Origin: Sporichthyaceae bacterium
GTDB lineage: Bacteria > Actinomycetota > Actinomycetes > JAKEEW01
Assembly: GCA_022616375.1 (NCBI GenBank)
Contig: JAKEEW010000401.1
Location: 1 to 35,758 of the forward strand
Direction: 5' to 3'
DNA length: 35,758 bases
Of this stretch, positions 15,184-22,809 are shown piece after piece. The notes under the pieces are model-generated. The model did no database searches and was not told where the DNA came from. It was given only the letters and a program-made list of their open reading frames with translations. The translations under genes were made by a program, and so were the position numbers. Within the stretch, counting starts at the first letter, position 1. Each line of letters opens with the position of its first letter.

Positions 15184-16263
15184 GTGCCGGAGACGGGTGT
15201 GCAGCGGATCCGCGGTGTCGTGCTCCCGGAGGGCGAGCCGCGTGATCTCTACCTGGTCGCCGGCCGGATCAGCTACCAGCCGGCCGGCTCGGCCACCGAC
15301 GTCGGGTCGGGCTGGATCATGCCCGGCCTGGTGGACGCGCATTGCCACATCGGTCTGGACGAGAACGGGCCGGTAGACGAGGCCGAGCAGGAGCGGCAGG
15401 CACTGGCCGAGCGGGCCGCCGGCATGTTGCTGGCCAGGGACGCCGGTAGCGCCGCCGACACCCGCTGGATCGACCAGCGCGACGACCTGCCCAGGATCAT
15501 CCGCGCCGGCCGGCACCTCGCCCGGACCGGGCGCTACCTGCGTAACTACGGCATCGAGCTGGAGCCGCCCGGGCTGCCCGCCGCGGCCGCCGAGCAGGCC
15601 GGCCGGGGCGACGGCTGGGTCAAGATCGTGGCGGACTGGATCGACCGCGGCCGCGGCGACCTGACCCCGTGCTGGCCGGCCGACGTGCTGGCCGCGGCGG
15701 CAGCCAAGGCCCAGGCGGCCGGTGCCCGGGTGACCGTGCACACGTTCGACGAACAAGGTGTAGCCGATGCGATCGCGGCCGGAGTCGACTGCGTCGAGCA
15801 CGGCACCGGACTGTCCGAGCAGCTCATCGACACCATGGCGGCGCGCGGCACGGCGCTGGTTCCTACCTTGATCAACATCGCGAACTTCCCGGAGATCGCC
15901 GATCGGGCCGCCGCCAAGTTCCCCGGCTACGCCGAGCACATGCGCAGGCTGCATGCGAGTGCGCCGAGCCGGGTCGCGATGGCGTACGAGGCCGGGGTGC
16001 CGATCTTCGCCGGCACCGACGCCGGTGGCGCGGTACGGCACGGCCGGATCGCGGAGGAGGTGTTCGCGCTGCACGCGGCCGGCCTGCCCGCCGAGGCCGC
16101 GCTCGGCGCCGCTAGCTGGGCCGCGCGCAGCTGGCTCGGCCGCCCTGGCCTGGACGAGGGCGCGTCGGCGGATCTTGTGGTCTACCCCGGCGACCCGCGC
16201 ACCGATCTTCGTGTGCTGGCTGACCCATCCCGGGTGGTGTTGCGTGGCAGGATCGTGCTGTGA
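15184..16263 (+). CDS. amidohydrolase-superfamily metal hydrolase
   Basis: A 359-residue cytoplasmic metal-dependent hydrolase, TIM-barrel type. The N-terminal beta-sandwich strands lead to SGWIMPGLVDAHCHIGLDE with the metal ligands His53 and His55. Then come KIVADW (candidate bridging Lys), VTVHTFDEQ and CVEHGTGLS (metal His residues), and IFAGTDAGG (catalytic Asp). The C-terminus returns to the sandwich with ADLVVYPGDPRTDLRVLADP. This layout fits the dipeptidase/imidazolonepropionase-like branch. I recall the same gene type between ffh and rpsP in other actinobacteria, but the substrate is unknown. The GTG start is 9 bases after ffh, and its stop overlaps the next start (GTGA), so it is in the ffh operon. 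Confidence 0.85.
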   Translation: MPETGVQRIRGVVLPEGEPRDLYLVAGRISYQPAGSATDVGSGWIMPGLVDAHCHIGLDENGPVDEAEQERQALAERAAGMLLARDAGSAADTRWIDQRDDLPRIIRAGRHLARTGRYLRNYGIELEPPGLPAAAAEQAGRGDGWVKIVADWIDRGRGDLTPCWPADVLAAAAAKAQAAGARVTVHTFDEQGVADAIAAGVDCVEHGTGLSEQLIDTMAARGTALVPTLINIANFPEIADRAAAKFPGYAEHMRRLHASAPSRVAMAYEAGVPIFAGTDAGGAVRHGRIAEEVFALHAAGLPAEAALGAASWAARSWLGRPGLDEGASADLVVYPGDPRTDLRVLADPSRVVLRGRIVL

Positions 16264-16805
16264 CCGCATCACAACCGCGCGTGTTGCTGCGCCGGCCCAG
16301 GCCACAGGACGAGCAGTGGTACCTGGATGCGTTGCGCCGTAGCGCCGCGCACATCGCGCCGTGGAACCCGGTCCGCGACGACCCGGGCGCGTTCGACGAG
16401 CTGCTCGAGCGGGACGCCTCCGGTAACTCGGTGATCTTCACGGTGGTCAACCGGGCGGATGGCGGGTGCGCGGGCAAGATCGCGGTGAACAACATCGTCC
16501 GGGGCCGGTTCCAGTGCGCGGTGCTGGGTTACGACGCATTCGTCCCCTACGCCGGCAGTGGCCGGATGCGGGAGGCCCTGCAGCAGGTAGTGGCCCGGTG
16601 CTTCGCCCCGCTCCCGGCCGGGCTCGGCCTGCACCGGCTCGAGGTCAACATCCAGCCGGACAACGTCCGCTCGATCGGGCTGGCCAAGCGGGTCGGCTTC
16701 CGGTTCGAGGGGTTCTCGCCGAAGTTCCTGTACATCAATGATCAGTGGCGCGATCACGAGCGGTACGCGCTCACCGTCGACGAGTTCGAGCCGGTTGGGT
16801 TCTAG
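16260..16805 (+). CDS. GNAT-family N-acetyltransferase, RimJ/RimL-like
   Basis: A 181-residue acetyltransferase using acetyl-CoA. It resembles RimJ/RimL N-terminal protein acetylases: LLRRPRPQDEQWYLDALRRS at the N-terminus, the LGYDAFVPYAGSGRMREALQ segment (acetyl-CoA-binding region), and the closing GLHRLEVNIQPDNVRSIGLA with VGFRFEGFSPKFLYINDQWR. RimJ/RimL acetylate ribosomal protein N-termini; with rpsP 155 bases downstream a ribosomal target is plausible but not shown. GTG start overlapping the amidohydrolase stop by four bases. Confidence 0.82.
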   Translation: MTASQPRVLLRRPRPQDEQWYLDALRRSAAHIAPWNPVRDDPGAFDELLERDASGNSVIFTVVNRADGGCAGKIAVNNIVRGRFQCAVLGYDAFVPYAGSGRMREALQQVVARCFAPLPAGLGLHRLEVNIQPDNVRSIGLAKRVGFRFEGFSPKFLYINDQWRDHERYALTVDEFEPVGF

Positions 16806-16813
16806 GGCACACG

Positions 16814-16829
16814 ATCTGGCAGAATGAGC
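16814..16829 (+). promoter_or_regulatory. rpsP promoter-like 16-mer ATCTGGCAGAATGAGC
   Basis: CAGAAT (16820-16825) is a candidate extended -10. It is 14/16 identical to the ftsY element at 12219-12234, and its core TGGCAGA-T recurs before rplS (19383-19391). It would give an rpsP leader of about 125 bases. Confidence 0.45.
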
Positions 16830-16959
16830 GGCCGAGTACTCGGTGTGCGTACGGCCCCTCTCTCCGGCGTGCACCGCGTCCGCCCGAGTAGTCCGGATCT
16901 GGTGCCCCACCCCGGTCCGTCCAGCTCGATCCCACGAAGATCCAGGAGACACCACAGTC
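16830..16959 (+). promoter_or_regulatory. possible structured leader of rpsP
   Basis: A 130-base leader contains the perfect 12-base palindrome CCGAGTACTCGG at 16832-16843, close behind the proposed promoter, and a later CCCGAGTAGTCCGG-like segment (16882-16895). Autoregulatory leaders are common on ribosomal protein operons. I cannot assign this to a known leader family. Confidence 0.3.
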
Positions 16960-17523
16960 GTGGCAGTCAAAATCAAGCTCAAGCGCATGGGCAAGATCCG
17001 TGTGCCGCAGTACCGCATCGTGGTGGCCGACTCCCGCACCAAGCGGGACGGTCGTGCGATCGAGGAGATCGGTATCTACCAGCCGATGGAGGACCCATCG
17101 CTGATTCGGGTCGACTCCGAGCGGGTGCAGTACTGGCTCGGGGTTGGTGCCCAGCCGACCGAGCCGGTGCAGGCGATCCTGAAGGTGACCGGCGACTGGC
17201 AGAAGTTCAAGGGCCTGCCGGGGGCCGAGGGAACGCTGCGGACCGCGGCGCCCAAGTCCGACAAGAAGATCGTCTTCGAAGCAGCGGTCAAGGACGCTAC
17301 TGCCCAGCCGAAGGCCGAGGCCACCACGCCGCGGACCCGGGCCAAGAAGGCCGCGGCGAAGCCCGAGGAGACCGCAGCTCCGGCCGAGGCCGCTGCTCCG
17401 GCTGAGGCGGCTGCTCCAGCTGAGGCCGCTGCTCCGGCCGAGGCGGCGGCCGAGGCTGCGCCCGCTCCCGAGACCGCCGTGCCGGCTCAGGCCACGCCGG
17501 TCGAGGCACCGAGCGAGGCCTGA
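16960..17523 (+). CDS. rpsP: 30S ribosomal protein S16 with Ala/Pro/Glu-rich extension
   Basis: The start is the GTG at 16960 after AGGAGA at 16944-16949. Residues 1-80 are canonical S16 ([46 protein letters not shown]). S16 proteins are usually 80-100 residues in most bacteria; here the product is 187. The extension has a basic block ([12 protein letters not shown]), then about four AAPAEA repeats encoded by an 18-base tandem repeat (17374-17447), and an acidic/Pro end. Such tails are known in several actinobacteria and are expected to be disordered on the 30S surface. First gene of rpsP-khpA-rimM-trmD. Confidence 0.96.
   Translation: MAVKIKLKRMGKIRVPQYRIVVADSRTKRDGRAIEEIGIYQPMEDPSLIRVDSERVQYWLGVGAQPTEPVQAILKVTGDWQKFKGLPGAEGTLRTAAPKSDKKIVFEAAVKDATAQPKAEATTPRTRAKKAAAKPEETAAPAEAAAPAEAAAPAEAAAPAEAAAEAAPAPETAVPAQATPVEAPSEA
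17374..17447 (+). repeat. 18-base tandem repeat inside rpsP
   Basis: About four 18-base units of the form GCAGCTCCGGCCGAGGCC encode AAPAEA. Third positions differ between units (GCT/GCC/GCG, CCG/CCA), so the repeat is held at protein level and is not a very recent DNA slippage product. Confidence 0.7.
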
Positions 17524-17528
17524 TCCGC

Positions 17529-17768
17529 GTGCTGGACGAAGCGCTCGAGCACCTGGTCAAGGGGATCGTCGAGCACCCGGATGACGTCCGGGTGCGCAGC
17601 CGTGACCTGCGTCGCGGTCAGGTACTCGAGGTGCGGGTGCATCCGGACGACATCGGCAAGGTGATCGGCCGCAACGGCCGCACCGCCAAGGCATTGCGGA
17701 CCGTCATCGCGGCGGTCGGCGGTCGCAACGTCCGGGTGGACCTCCTCGAGTCCGGCCGGCCGCGCTAA
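17529..17768 (+). CDS. khpA: KH-domain RNA-binding protein KhpA
   Basis: A 79-residue single KH-domain protein. The KH GXXG-type loop region is DDIGKVIGRNGRTAKALRTV (GRNG), followed by the closing strand VRVDLLESG. KhpA (YlqC) binds RNA together with KhpB (Jag) in firmicutes and sits between rpsP and rimM in most Gram-positives. GTG start at 17529, 5 bases after the rpsP stop and within its operon; likely coupled. Confidence 0.93.
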   Translation: MLDEALEHLVKGIVEHPDDVRVRSRDLRRGQVLEVRVHPDDIGKVIGRNGRTAKALRTVIAAVGGRNVRVDLLESGRPR

Positions 17769-17796
17769 CGCCTGCGCTTGACCGGCGGGGTGGCCG

Positions 17797-18321
17797 ATGC
17801 AGCTGGTGGTAGGGCGGATCTCGCGCGCACACGGAGTCCGTGGCGAGGTTGCGGTGCAGGTTCGTACCGATGATGTGGAATCCCGGTTCGCGGCCGGGTC
17901 GGTCCTGTTGACCGACCCGGCCGCCGCCGGTCCGCTCACGGTGACCGCAACCCGCTGGCACCAGGACCGTTTGCTGGTCAGCTTCGCCGAGATCGCGGAT
18001 CGGACCGCGGCCGAGCAGGCTCGCGGGACCGAGCTCCTGGTGGAGGTCGACCCGTCGGTCCGCCCGGAGGACGCCGAGGAGTTCTACGACCACCAGCTGG
18101 TCGGGCTGCGCGCGGTGACCGTGTCCGGCGACGAGATCGGGCCGGTCCGCGAGGTGCTGCACCTACCCGCCCAGGACGTGCTCGCGGTGGCCGCGGCCGA
18201 CGGCAAGATCCTGATCCCGTTCGTGACCGAGATCGTGCCCGAGGTCGATCTGGACGCCGGGCTGGTCCGGGTGAACCCGCCGCCCGGGCTGCTCGAGCTT
18301 GGCCGATCCGACCCCGCGTAG
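17797..18321 (+). CDS. rimM: 16S rRNA processing protein RimM
   Basis: RimM assists maturation of the 30S head and binds S19. The 174-residue length is normal. The N-terminal barrel starts MQLVVGRISRAHGVRGEVAV; the PRC-barrel C-domain contains EEFYDHQLVGLRAVT, IGPVREVLHLPAQDVLAV and ILIPFVTEIVPEVDLD. The ATG at 17797 is 28 bases after khpA, with GGGGTGG at 17787-17793 as a possible SD. Third gene of the S16 operon. Confidence 0.95.
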   Translation: MQLVVGRISRAHGVRGEVAVQVRTDDVESRFAAGSVLLTDPAAAGPLTVTATRWHQDRLLVSFAEIADRTAAEQARGTELLVEVDPSVRPEDAEEFYDHQLVGLRAVTVSGDEIGPVREVLHLPAQDVLAVAAADGKILIPFVTEIVPEVDLDAGLVRVNPPPGLLELGRSDPA

Positions 18322-18340
18322 GGAGCCTAAGCCGAGACCG

Positions 18341-19339
18341 ATGCGCATCGACGTCGTCACGATCTTCCCCGAGTATCTGACCCCGCTCGGTGTCTCGCTG
18401 ATCGGCAAGGCCAGGCAGCGCGGCCTGCTCGACGTGCACGTGCACGACCTACGCCGCTGGACCACCGACGTGCACCGGACCGTGGACGACACACCGTACG
18501 GCGGCGGGCCCGGCATGGTGATGAAACCCGAGCCGTGGTGGGCGGCACTGGCCGCGGTGACCGAGGCCGGATCGGCGGTCGGGCGGGTCGCACCGCCGAC
18601 GCTGGTGATCCCTACCCCGAGCGGGCGACCGTTCACTCAGCGGGATGCGCAGCGGTTGGTCGCCCTACCCTGGTTGATCTTCGCGTGTGGCCGGTACGAG
18701 GGAATCGACGCCAGGGTGGCCGAGCGGGCCCGCGGCACGATGCCGGTCGAGGAGCTGTCCATCGGGGACTACGTGCTGGCCGGCGGCGAGGTCGCCACGC
18801 TGGTGATCGTGGAGGCGGTGGCCAGGCTGCTGCCCGGCGTGCTCGGCAATGCGGACTCGGTCGTGGACGACTCGTTCGCGCCCGGTGCGATGAGCGGGCT
18901 GCTGGAAGGGCCGGTCTACACCAAGCCGGCCGACTGGGACGGTCGGACCGTGCCGCCGGTGCTGCTGTCCGGTAACCACGCCGCGATCGCCAGGTGGCGG
19001 CGGGACCAGGCGTTGCGGCGGACTGTGGCGCTTCGTCCCGATCTGGTCCAGCGGCTTGATCCAGCCGAACTCGACCGGCGGGACCAGGATGTGCTGGCTG
19101 CGCCTTCGGTGGGCGCCGAGCCCAGCTCCGATCCTGGCGCCGACTCCGATCCTGGCGCCGACTCCGACCCTGGCGCCGATCCTGGCGCCGACTCCGATCC
19201 TGGCGCCGACTCCGATCCTGGCGCCGATCCTGGCGCCGACTCCGACCCTGGCGCCGACTCCGACCCTGGCGCCGACTCCGACCCCGGCGCCGGCTCTGGC
19301 CCAGACCCAAGCCCGAGCCGGGGGGATCAAGACCGCTAG
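18341..19339 (+). CDS. trmD: tRNA (guanine(37)-N(1))-methyltransferase TrmD with DPGADS-repeat tail
   Basis: TrmD methylates N1 of G37 in tRNAs reading codons that start with C or U, preventing +1 frameshifts. The start is the ATG at 18341 (MRIDVVTIFPEYL, the family N-terminus); a frame extension to a TTG at 18299 overlaps rimM. The trefoil-knot SAM site is visible: DDTPYGGGPGMVMKPEP, FACGRYEGIDARV, SIGDYVLAGGE; then PGAMSGLLEGPVYTKPADWD and PVLLSGNHAAIARWRR. Core ends near residue 250. Residues 256-332 add an acidic low-complexity tail with ten DPGA units, a length not usual for TrmD. Last gene of the operon. Confidence 0.95.
   Translation: MRIDVVTIFPEYLTPLGVSLIGKARQRGLLDVHVHDLRRWTTDVHRTVDDTPYGGGPGMVMKPEPWWAALAAVTEAGSAVGRVAPPTLVIPTPSGRPFTQRDAQRLVALPWLIFACGRYEGIDARVAERARGTMPVEELSIGDYVLAGGEVATLVIVEAVARLLPGVLGNADSVVDDSFAPGAMSGLLEGPVYTKPADWDGRTVPPVLLSGNHAAIARWRRDQALRRTVALRPDLVQRLDPAELDRRDQDVLAAPSVGAEPSSDPGADSDPGADSDPGADPGADSDPGADSDPGADPGADSDPGADSDPGADSDPGAGSGPDPSPSRGDQDR
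19130..19297 (+). repeat. tandem 18/12-base repeat in the 3' end of trmD
   Basis: Ten units: eight of 18 bases (GAYCCTGGCGCCGACTCC, encoding DPGADS) and two of 12 bases (GATCCTGGCGCC). Unit identity at DNA level is very high, so the array is young and expands or contracts in frame. Confidence 0.9.
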
Positions 19340-19343
19340 CCGG

Positions 19344-19380
19344 CCGGAAGCCGTCGCTGGTTTTCCGGTAGCGGCTCCGG
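19344..19380 (+). terminator. hairpin after trmD
   Basis: CCGGAAGCCG (19344-19353) pairs with CGGCTCCGG (19372-19380) with one bulged A, loop 18 bases. It sits 4 bases after the trmD stop and just before the rplS promoter-like element. Likely terminator or attenuator; inferred from position. Confidence 0.4.
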
Positions 19381-19382
19381 TG

Positions 19383-19502
19383 TGGCAGACTTAACCGCTG
19401 CCGCAGCGGCAGGCGTAACGCGTGCCTGCGGTCCTCATACTTACCGACCCTGCCCACCCGCGCGGTGCCGTGCGCACCGTGGCCCGAGGAAGCGACCTGA
19501 CG
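19383..19502 (+). promoter_or_regulatory. rplS promoter-like element and leader
   Basis: TGTGGCAGACTTAAC (19381-19395) carries the same TGGCAGA-T core as the rpsP element. The following leader has an 8-pair hairpin starting GCAGGC and ending GCCTGC (19410-19430). GAGGA at 19486-19490 precedes the ATG at 19503 by 12 bases. A role in L19 autoregulation is possible but unproven. Confidence 0.35.
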
Positions 19503-19862
19503 ATGCACACCCTCGACGTTGTAGACGCCACCTCGATGCGCTCGGACGTCCCGGACTTCCGTCCGGGCGACACGATCAAGGTTCACGTCCGCGTCGTCGA
19601 GGGCAACCGGTCCCGGATCCAGGTTTTCCAGGGCGTCGTGATCCGCCGCCAGGGCAGCGGCGTGCGCGAGACCTTCACGGTCCGCAAGGTCAGCTTCGGA
19701 GTCGGCGTGGAGCGGACGTTCCCGGTCCACTCGCCGGTTATCGACCGCATCGACGTGGTCTCCCGGGGCGACGTTCGCCGCGCAAAGCTCTACTACCTGC
19801 GCGATCTCCGCGGCAAGGCGGCGAAGATCAAGGAGCGGCGCGAGACGCCGGCGGCACGCTGA
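19503..19862 (+). CDS. rplS: 50S ribosomal protein L19
   Basis: 119 residues. [20 protein letters not shown], then [54 protein letters not shown] and the C-terminal [20 protein letters not shown]: all standard for L19, at the 30S-50S interface. The ATG at 19503 is preferred over an in-frame GTG at 19422 because L19 proteins start here and an SD-like GAGGA precedes it. Own promoter likely, since 163 bases with a hairpin separate it from trmD. Confidence 0.97.
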   Translation: MHTLDVVDATSMRSDVPDFRPGDTIKVHVRVVEGNRSRIQVFQGVVIRRQGSGVRETFTVRKVSFGVGVERTFPVHSPVIDRIDVVSRGDVRRAKLYYLRDLRGKAAKIKERRETPAAR

Positions 19863-19900
19863 GCGCCTCCGCTTCGACCGTTCGCACTGGCAACGATGGC

Positions 19901-19906
19901 TAAGCT
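19901..19906 (+). promoter_or_regulatory. candidate -10 of the first lepB (leaderless)
   Basis: TAAGCT in GGCTAAGCTCG ends 9 bases before the ATG at 19916, the same spacing as at ftsY. No SD is present between. This fits a leaderless mRNA; no clear -35. Confidence 0.4.
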
Positions 19907-19915
19907 CGCACGTTA

Positions 19916-20866
19916 ATGGACGACCTCGACGGCCTCGCGGGCCGTTCCGCCGAGCGGCCCGAGCCAGCCGACGCACACCCCGCTAGCTCGAGTCAGACCG
20001 GCCCCACCGGGCCCGGTCCGGTCGCGCCCGGCCCCGGTGCGCCTGGTCTCGCCCCGCCTGGTCCTGGCGGGGTCGATTCCGTGACGCGTCATCCGGCCGA
20101 CGACGCCGGCACGTCGCCCGAGCCGGCCGTGGACGAACCGGTCGCGCGGCCCAAGCCCAAGCCCAAACCCAAGCGCAAGCGCTCGTTCGTCCGCGAGCTG
20201 CCGGTGCTGCTCGCCATCGCCCTCGGCCTGGCCCTGGTGATCAAGGCGCTGGTGATCCAGTCCTTCTTCATCCCGTCCGGTTCGATGGAGAACACGTTGC
20301 AGCCCGGCGACCGGGTGCTGGTCAACAAGGCCGTCTACCACCTGCGCGACATCAAGCGCGGCGAGGTCGTCGTGTTCAACGGGGAGAACTCGTTCAACGG
20401 GGCGTTGCCCGCGGTCGAAGCCGCGACCGACGGCGCTTTCGCCCGCGCGTTCGCCAGCGTGGCGCATTGGTTCGGTGCGAGCGCTCCGGGGGAGAAGGAC
20501 TACATCAAGCGCGTCATCGGGCTGCCCGGTGACCGGGTCACCTGTTGCGACGCGCAAGGTCGGATCAGCGTCAATGGAGTATCGCTGGACGAGAACGCGT
20601 ACCTGTTTCCCGGGGATCGGCCCTCGTTGGAGCCGTTCGACATCGTGGTGCCCAAGGACCGCCTGTGGGTCATGGGCGATCACCGCAGCGTCTCCCAGGA
20701 CAGTCGCGCGCATCTCGGCCAGCCCGGCGGCGGCACGGTGCCGATCGACAAGGTGGTCGGCCGGGCCTTCGTGATCGTCTGGCCGTTGAGCCGGGCCGGC
20801 ACGCTGAGCATCCCCGACACGTTCTCCCAGCCCGGGCTCTCGGGCAGCGGCTCAGCTCGTGGCTAG
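19916..20866 (+). CDS. lepB: signal peptidase I (first of two)
   Basis: Type I signal peptidase, an integral membrane serine protease removing signal peptides on the outer face. 316 residues: a long Pro/Gly cytoplasmic N-tail, a Lys-Pro repeat (KPKPKPKRKR), the anchor helix LPVLLAIALGLALVIKALVI, then the catalytic Ser123 in FFIPSGSMENTL. Lys198 in DYIKRVIGLPGDRV is the general base, after a 40-residue insertion. WVMGDHRSVSQDSRAH (box E) follows. No second C-terminal helix is seen. ATG without SD. It overlaps the second lepB by 8 bases, so the pair is co-transcribed. Confidence 0.94.
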   Translation: MDDLDGLAGRSAERPEPADAHPASSSQTGPTGPGPVAPGPGAPGLAPPGPGGVDSVTRHPADDAGTSPEPAVDEPVARPKPKPKPKRKRSFVRELPVLLAIALGLALVIKALVIQSFFIPSGSMENTLQPGDRVLVNKAVYHLRDIKRGEVVVFNGENSFNGALPAVEAATDGAFARAFASVAHWFGASAPGEKDYIKRVIGLPGDRVTCCDAQGRISVNGVSLDENAYLFPGDRPSLEPFDIVVPKDRLWVMGDHRSVSQDSRAHLGQPGGGTVPIDKVVGRAFVIVWPLSRAGTLSIPDTFSQPGLSGSGSARG

Positions 20867-22235
20867 GGGAGCGCACGCCAGACCGCGCGGCTCGAATCGG
20901 CCGGAGCCGGATCCGGACGCTGCCGGCCAGGCCAACGGTGCCGGCCGGTTCCCCGGTCGCCGGCCACGCCGGGCGGCGGACGGCCCGCGCTACGCACCGG
21001 GCACGCCGGCTCCCGAGCCCGTAGTGGACAGCCCCGGTTCGGCTTTCGTGAAACCGGCACGCCCTGGGGCCATGGCGGTCCCCGAGCCGGGCGCGACCGA
21101 GGTCCCGCGCTATCACCCTGGCCAGCCGGCAGCCGAGGCCGACCCCACCTATCCGACCTACCCGGCCTACCCGACCGGGCCGTACCGGGTATACCCGGGG
21201 GTCCCGGACTACCGGGAATACTCGGAGGCCCCGGATGGCCGGGGATACCCGGGCGGCGATCAGGACCACCGGGGATACCCGGGGGACCAGGATCACCAGG
21301 CGTACCAGGCCGGCCCGAACGACGGATATGGCGGCGGCGGGCCGGCAGATCCGCCCCGGACCGGACGGCGCCGAGCACCGCGCAAACCCGGCTCGCTGTG
21401 GCGTGAGCTTCCGATGTTGGTCGGCATCGCGATCATCTTGGCGCTGCTGATCAAGACCTTCCTGGTGCAGGCGTTCTACATCCCGTCGGACTCGATGGAG
21501 AACACCCTGCTGCGCGGCGACCGGGTGCTGGTCAACAAGCTGGGCGCCCGCTTCGGTGGACCCGACCGCGGCGAGGTCATCGTCTTTCGCGATCCGGGTG
21601 GCTGGTTGAGCAACGGCGGTGCCGGGCAGCCGAGCAACCCGATCGTTCGCGGGATCAAGAAGACGCTGGTCTTTATCGGTTTGCTGCCGTCGGACAGCCA
21701 GCAGGATCTGATCAAGCGAGTGATCGGCCTGCCCGGAGACCGGGTAGCGTGCTGTGACTCGCAGGGCCGGGTCACGGTGAACGGCCAGCCGTTGGGGGAG
21801 CCCTACGTGTTCCCCGGCAACCCGCCCTCGGACACCACGTTCGACGTGACCGTGCCACCCGGCCGGCTCTGGGTAATGGGCGATCACCGCTCGGTCTCGG
21901 CCGACTCGCGGGTGCACATGGCCGAGGCCGGCGAGGGCACGATCCCGATGGACAACGTGGTCGGCCGGGCGTTCGTGGTGGTCTGGCCGCTGGGCCGGGC
22001 CGGTGGCCTGGGCGTGCCGAGCACGTTCGAGGGCGATCGGCTCGACCAGGCCGGGTCGGAGACCGGCCCGCAGTCACCCGGCACCGAGTCTCCGGCGCCG
22101 GAGTCGCTCGCGGTGCTGAGCCCGGCCGCCGCCTCCGCCGCGTCGGTGCCGCCGCTGCTGTGGGGCTTCGCCGGTGCGGTTCCGCTGGTCGCGATCCGGC
22201 GGCGCTGGCGGCATCGCCGCTTCGCCCGGTCGTGA
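20859..22235 (+). CDS. lepB: signal peptidase I (second, with long Tyr/Pro-rich N-tail and C-terminal anchor)
   Basis: A second signal peptidase, 458 residues from the GTG at 20859. Residues 1-180 are a disordered cytoplasmic tail with many YP, GYPG and QDH units and an Arg-rich end. The anchor helix is LPMLVGIAIILALLIKTFLV; catalytic Ser212 is in YIPSDSMENTL and Lys286 in DLIKRVIGLPGDRV; box E is WVMGDHRSVSADSRVH. Unlike its neighbour it has a Ser/Pro linker and a second hydrophobic helix near the C-terminus (VPPLLWGFAGAVPLVAI), then Arg-rich residues, as in Streptomyces Sip proteins with two anchors. The two genes are diverged duplicates. The N-tail length is exceptional for LepB. Confidence 0.92.
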   Translation: MARGAHARPRGSNRPEPDPDAAGQANGAGRFPGRRPRRAADGPRYAPGTPAPEPVVDSPGSAFVKPARPGAMAVPEPGATEVPRYHPGQPAAEADPTYPTYPAYPTGPYRVYPGVPDYREYSEAPDGRGYPGGDQDHRGYPGDQDHQAYQAGPNDGYGGGGPADPPRTGRRRAPRKPGSLWRELPMLVGIAIILALLIKTFLVQAFYIPSDSMENTLLRGDRVLVNKLGARFGGPDRGEVIVFRDPGGWLSNGGAGQPSNPIVRGIKKTLVFIGLLPSDSQQDLIKRVIGLPGDRVACCDSQGRVTVNGQPLGEPYVFPGNPPSDTTFDVTVPPGRLWVMGDHRSVSADSRVHMAEAGEGTIPMDNVVGRAFVVVWPLGRAGGLGVPSTFEGDRLDQAGSETGPQSPGTESPAPESLAVLSPAAASAASVPPLLWGFAGAVPLVAIRRRWRHRRFARS

Positions 22236-22759
22236 CCGCGCCTTCGGCCCATCCGGCGGACGAGGAGTATGCGCTGGTCCGGCACTCGGTCCGGGTCGTG
22301 CTCGTCGACTCGCTGGATCGGATCTTCCTGTTCCGGGCTCGTGAGCTGGGCCAACCCGAGCTGGGCGAGTGGTGGGAGCTGCCCGGCGGCGGACTCGAGT
22401 CGGGTGAGACACCGGAGCAGGCGGCCGTCCGCGAGCTGCTCGAGGAGACCGGTATCGCGGTCGAGCCCAGCCAGGTACGCGCGCCGAACTGGACCAGGAC
22501 CGCGACGTTCGTGATCCGTGGAGTACGGCGGCTGCAGCACGAGGTCGTGGTGCTGATCCGGCTGGACCGGCCGGGTCCGCAGATCGACACCTCCGGGCAG
22601 CTCACCGTCGAGCTGGAGGACTACACCGGGCACACCTGGATGCCGGTCTCCGCGGTGATTGGGAGCTCGGAGCCGTTCTATCCGGGCCGGCTGCCGCTGC
22701 TGCTGGCGGATTTCCTGACCGGTACGGATATCGCCGAACCGTTCGAGCGCTTTAACTAA
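22232..22759 (+). CDS. Nudix hydrolase
   Basis: A 175-residue pyrophosphohydrolase. The Nudix box is complete: GGGLESGETPEQAAVRELLE followed by ETGI, matching GX5EX7REUXEEXGU. WWELPGGG before it is typical of the MutT-like class. The substrate (nucleoside diphosphate derivative or other) cannot be read. The GTG start overlaps the lepB stop by GTGA, so it is coupled to the signal peptidases. A longer frame from 22160 lies inside lepB and is not credible. Confidence 0.9.
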   Translation: MTAPSAHPADEEYALVRHSVRVVLVDSLDRIFLFRARELGQPELGEWWELPGGGLESGETPEQAAVRELLEETGIAVEPSQVRAPNWTRTATFVIRGVRRLQHEVVVLIRLDRPGPQIDTSGQLTVELEDYTGHTWMPVSAVIGSSEPFYPGRLPLLLADFLTGTDIAEPFERFN

Positions 22760-22809
22760 GCTGGCGGCTGGCAGGGATCCGGACGCTCAGCGGCGGGAGG
22801 ATGGTGCTG

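Noticed and set aside
13627-16305. 892-codon reverse-strand frame over ffh and the amidohydrolase
   Set aside because: Antisense shadow of strongly conserved genes in GC-rich DNA; no motifs.
18299-18340. TTG start for trmD, 14 codons upstream
   Set aside because: Overlaps rimM and lacks similarity; MRIDVVTIFPEYL is the standard N-terminus.
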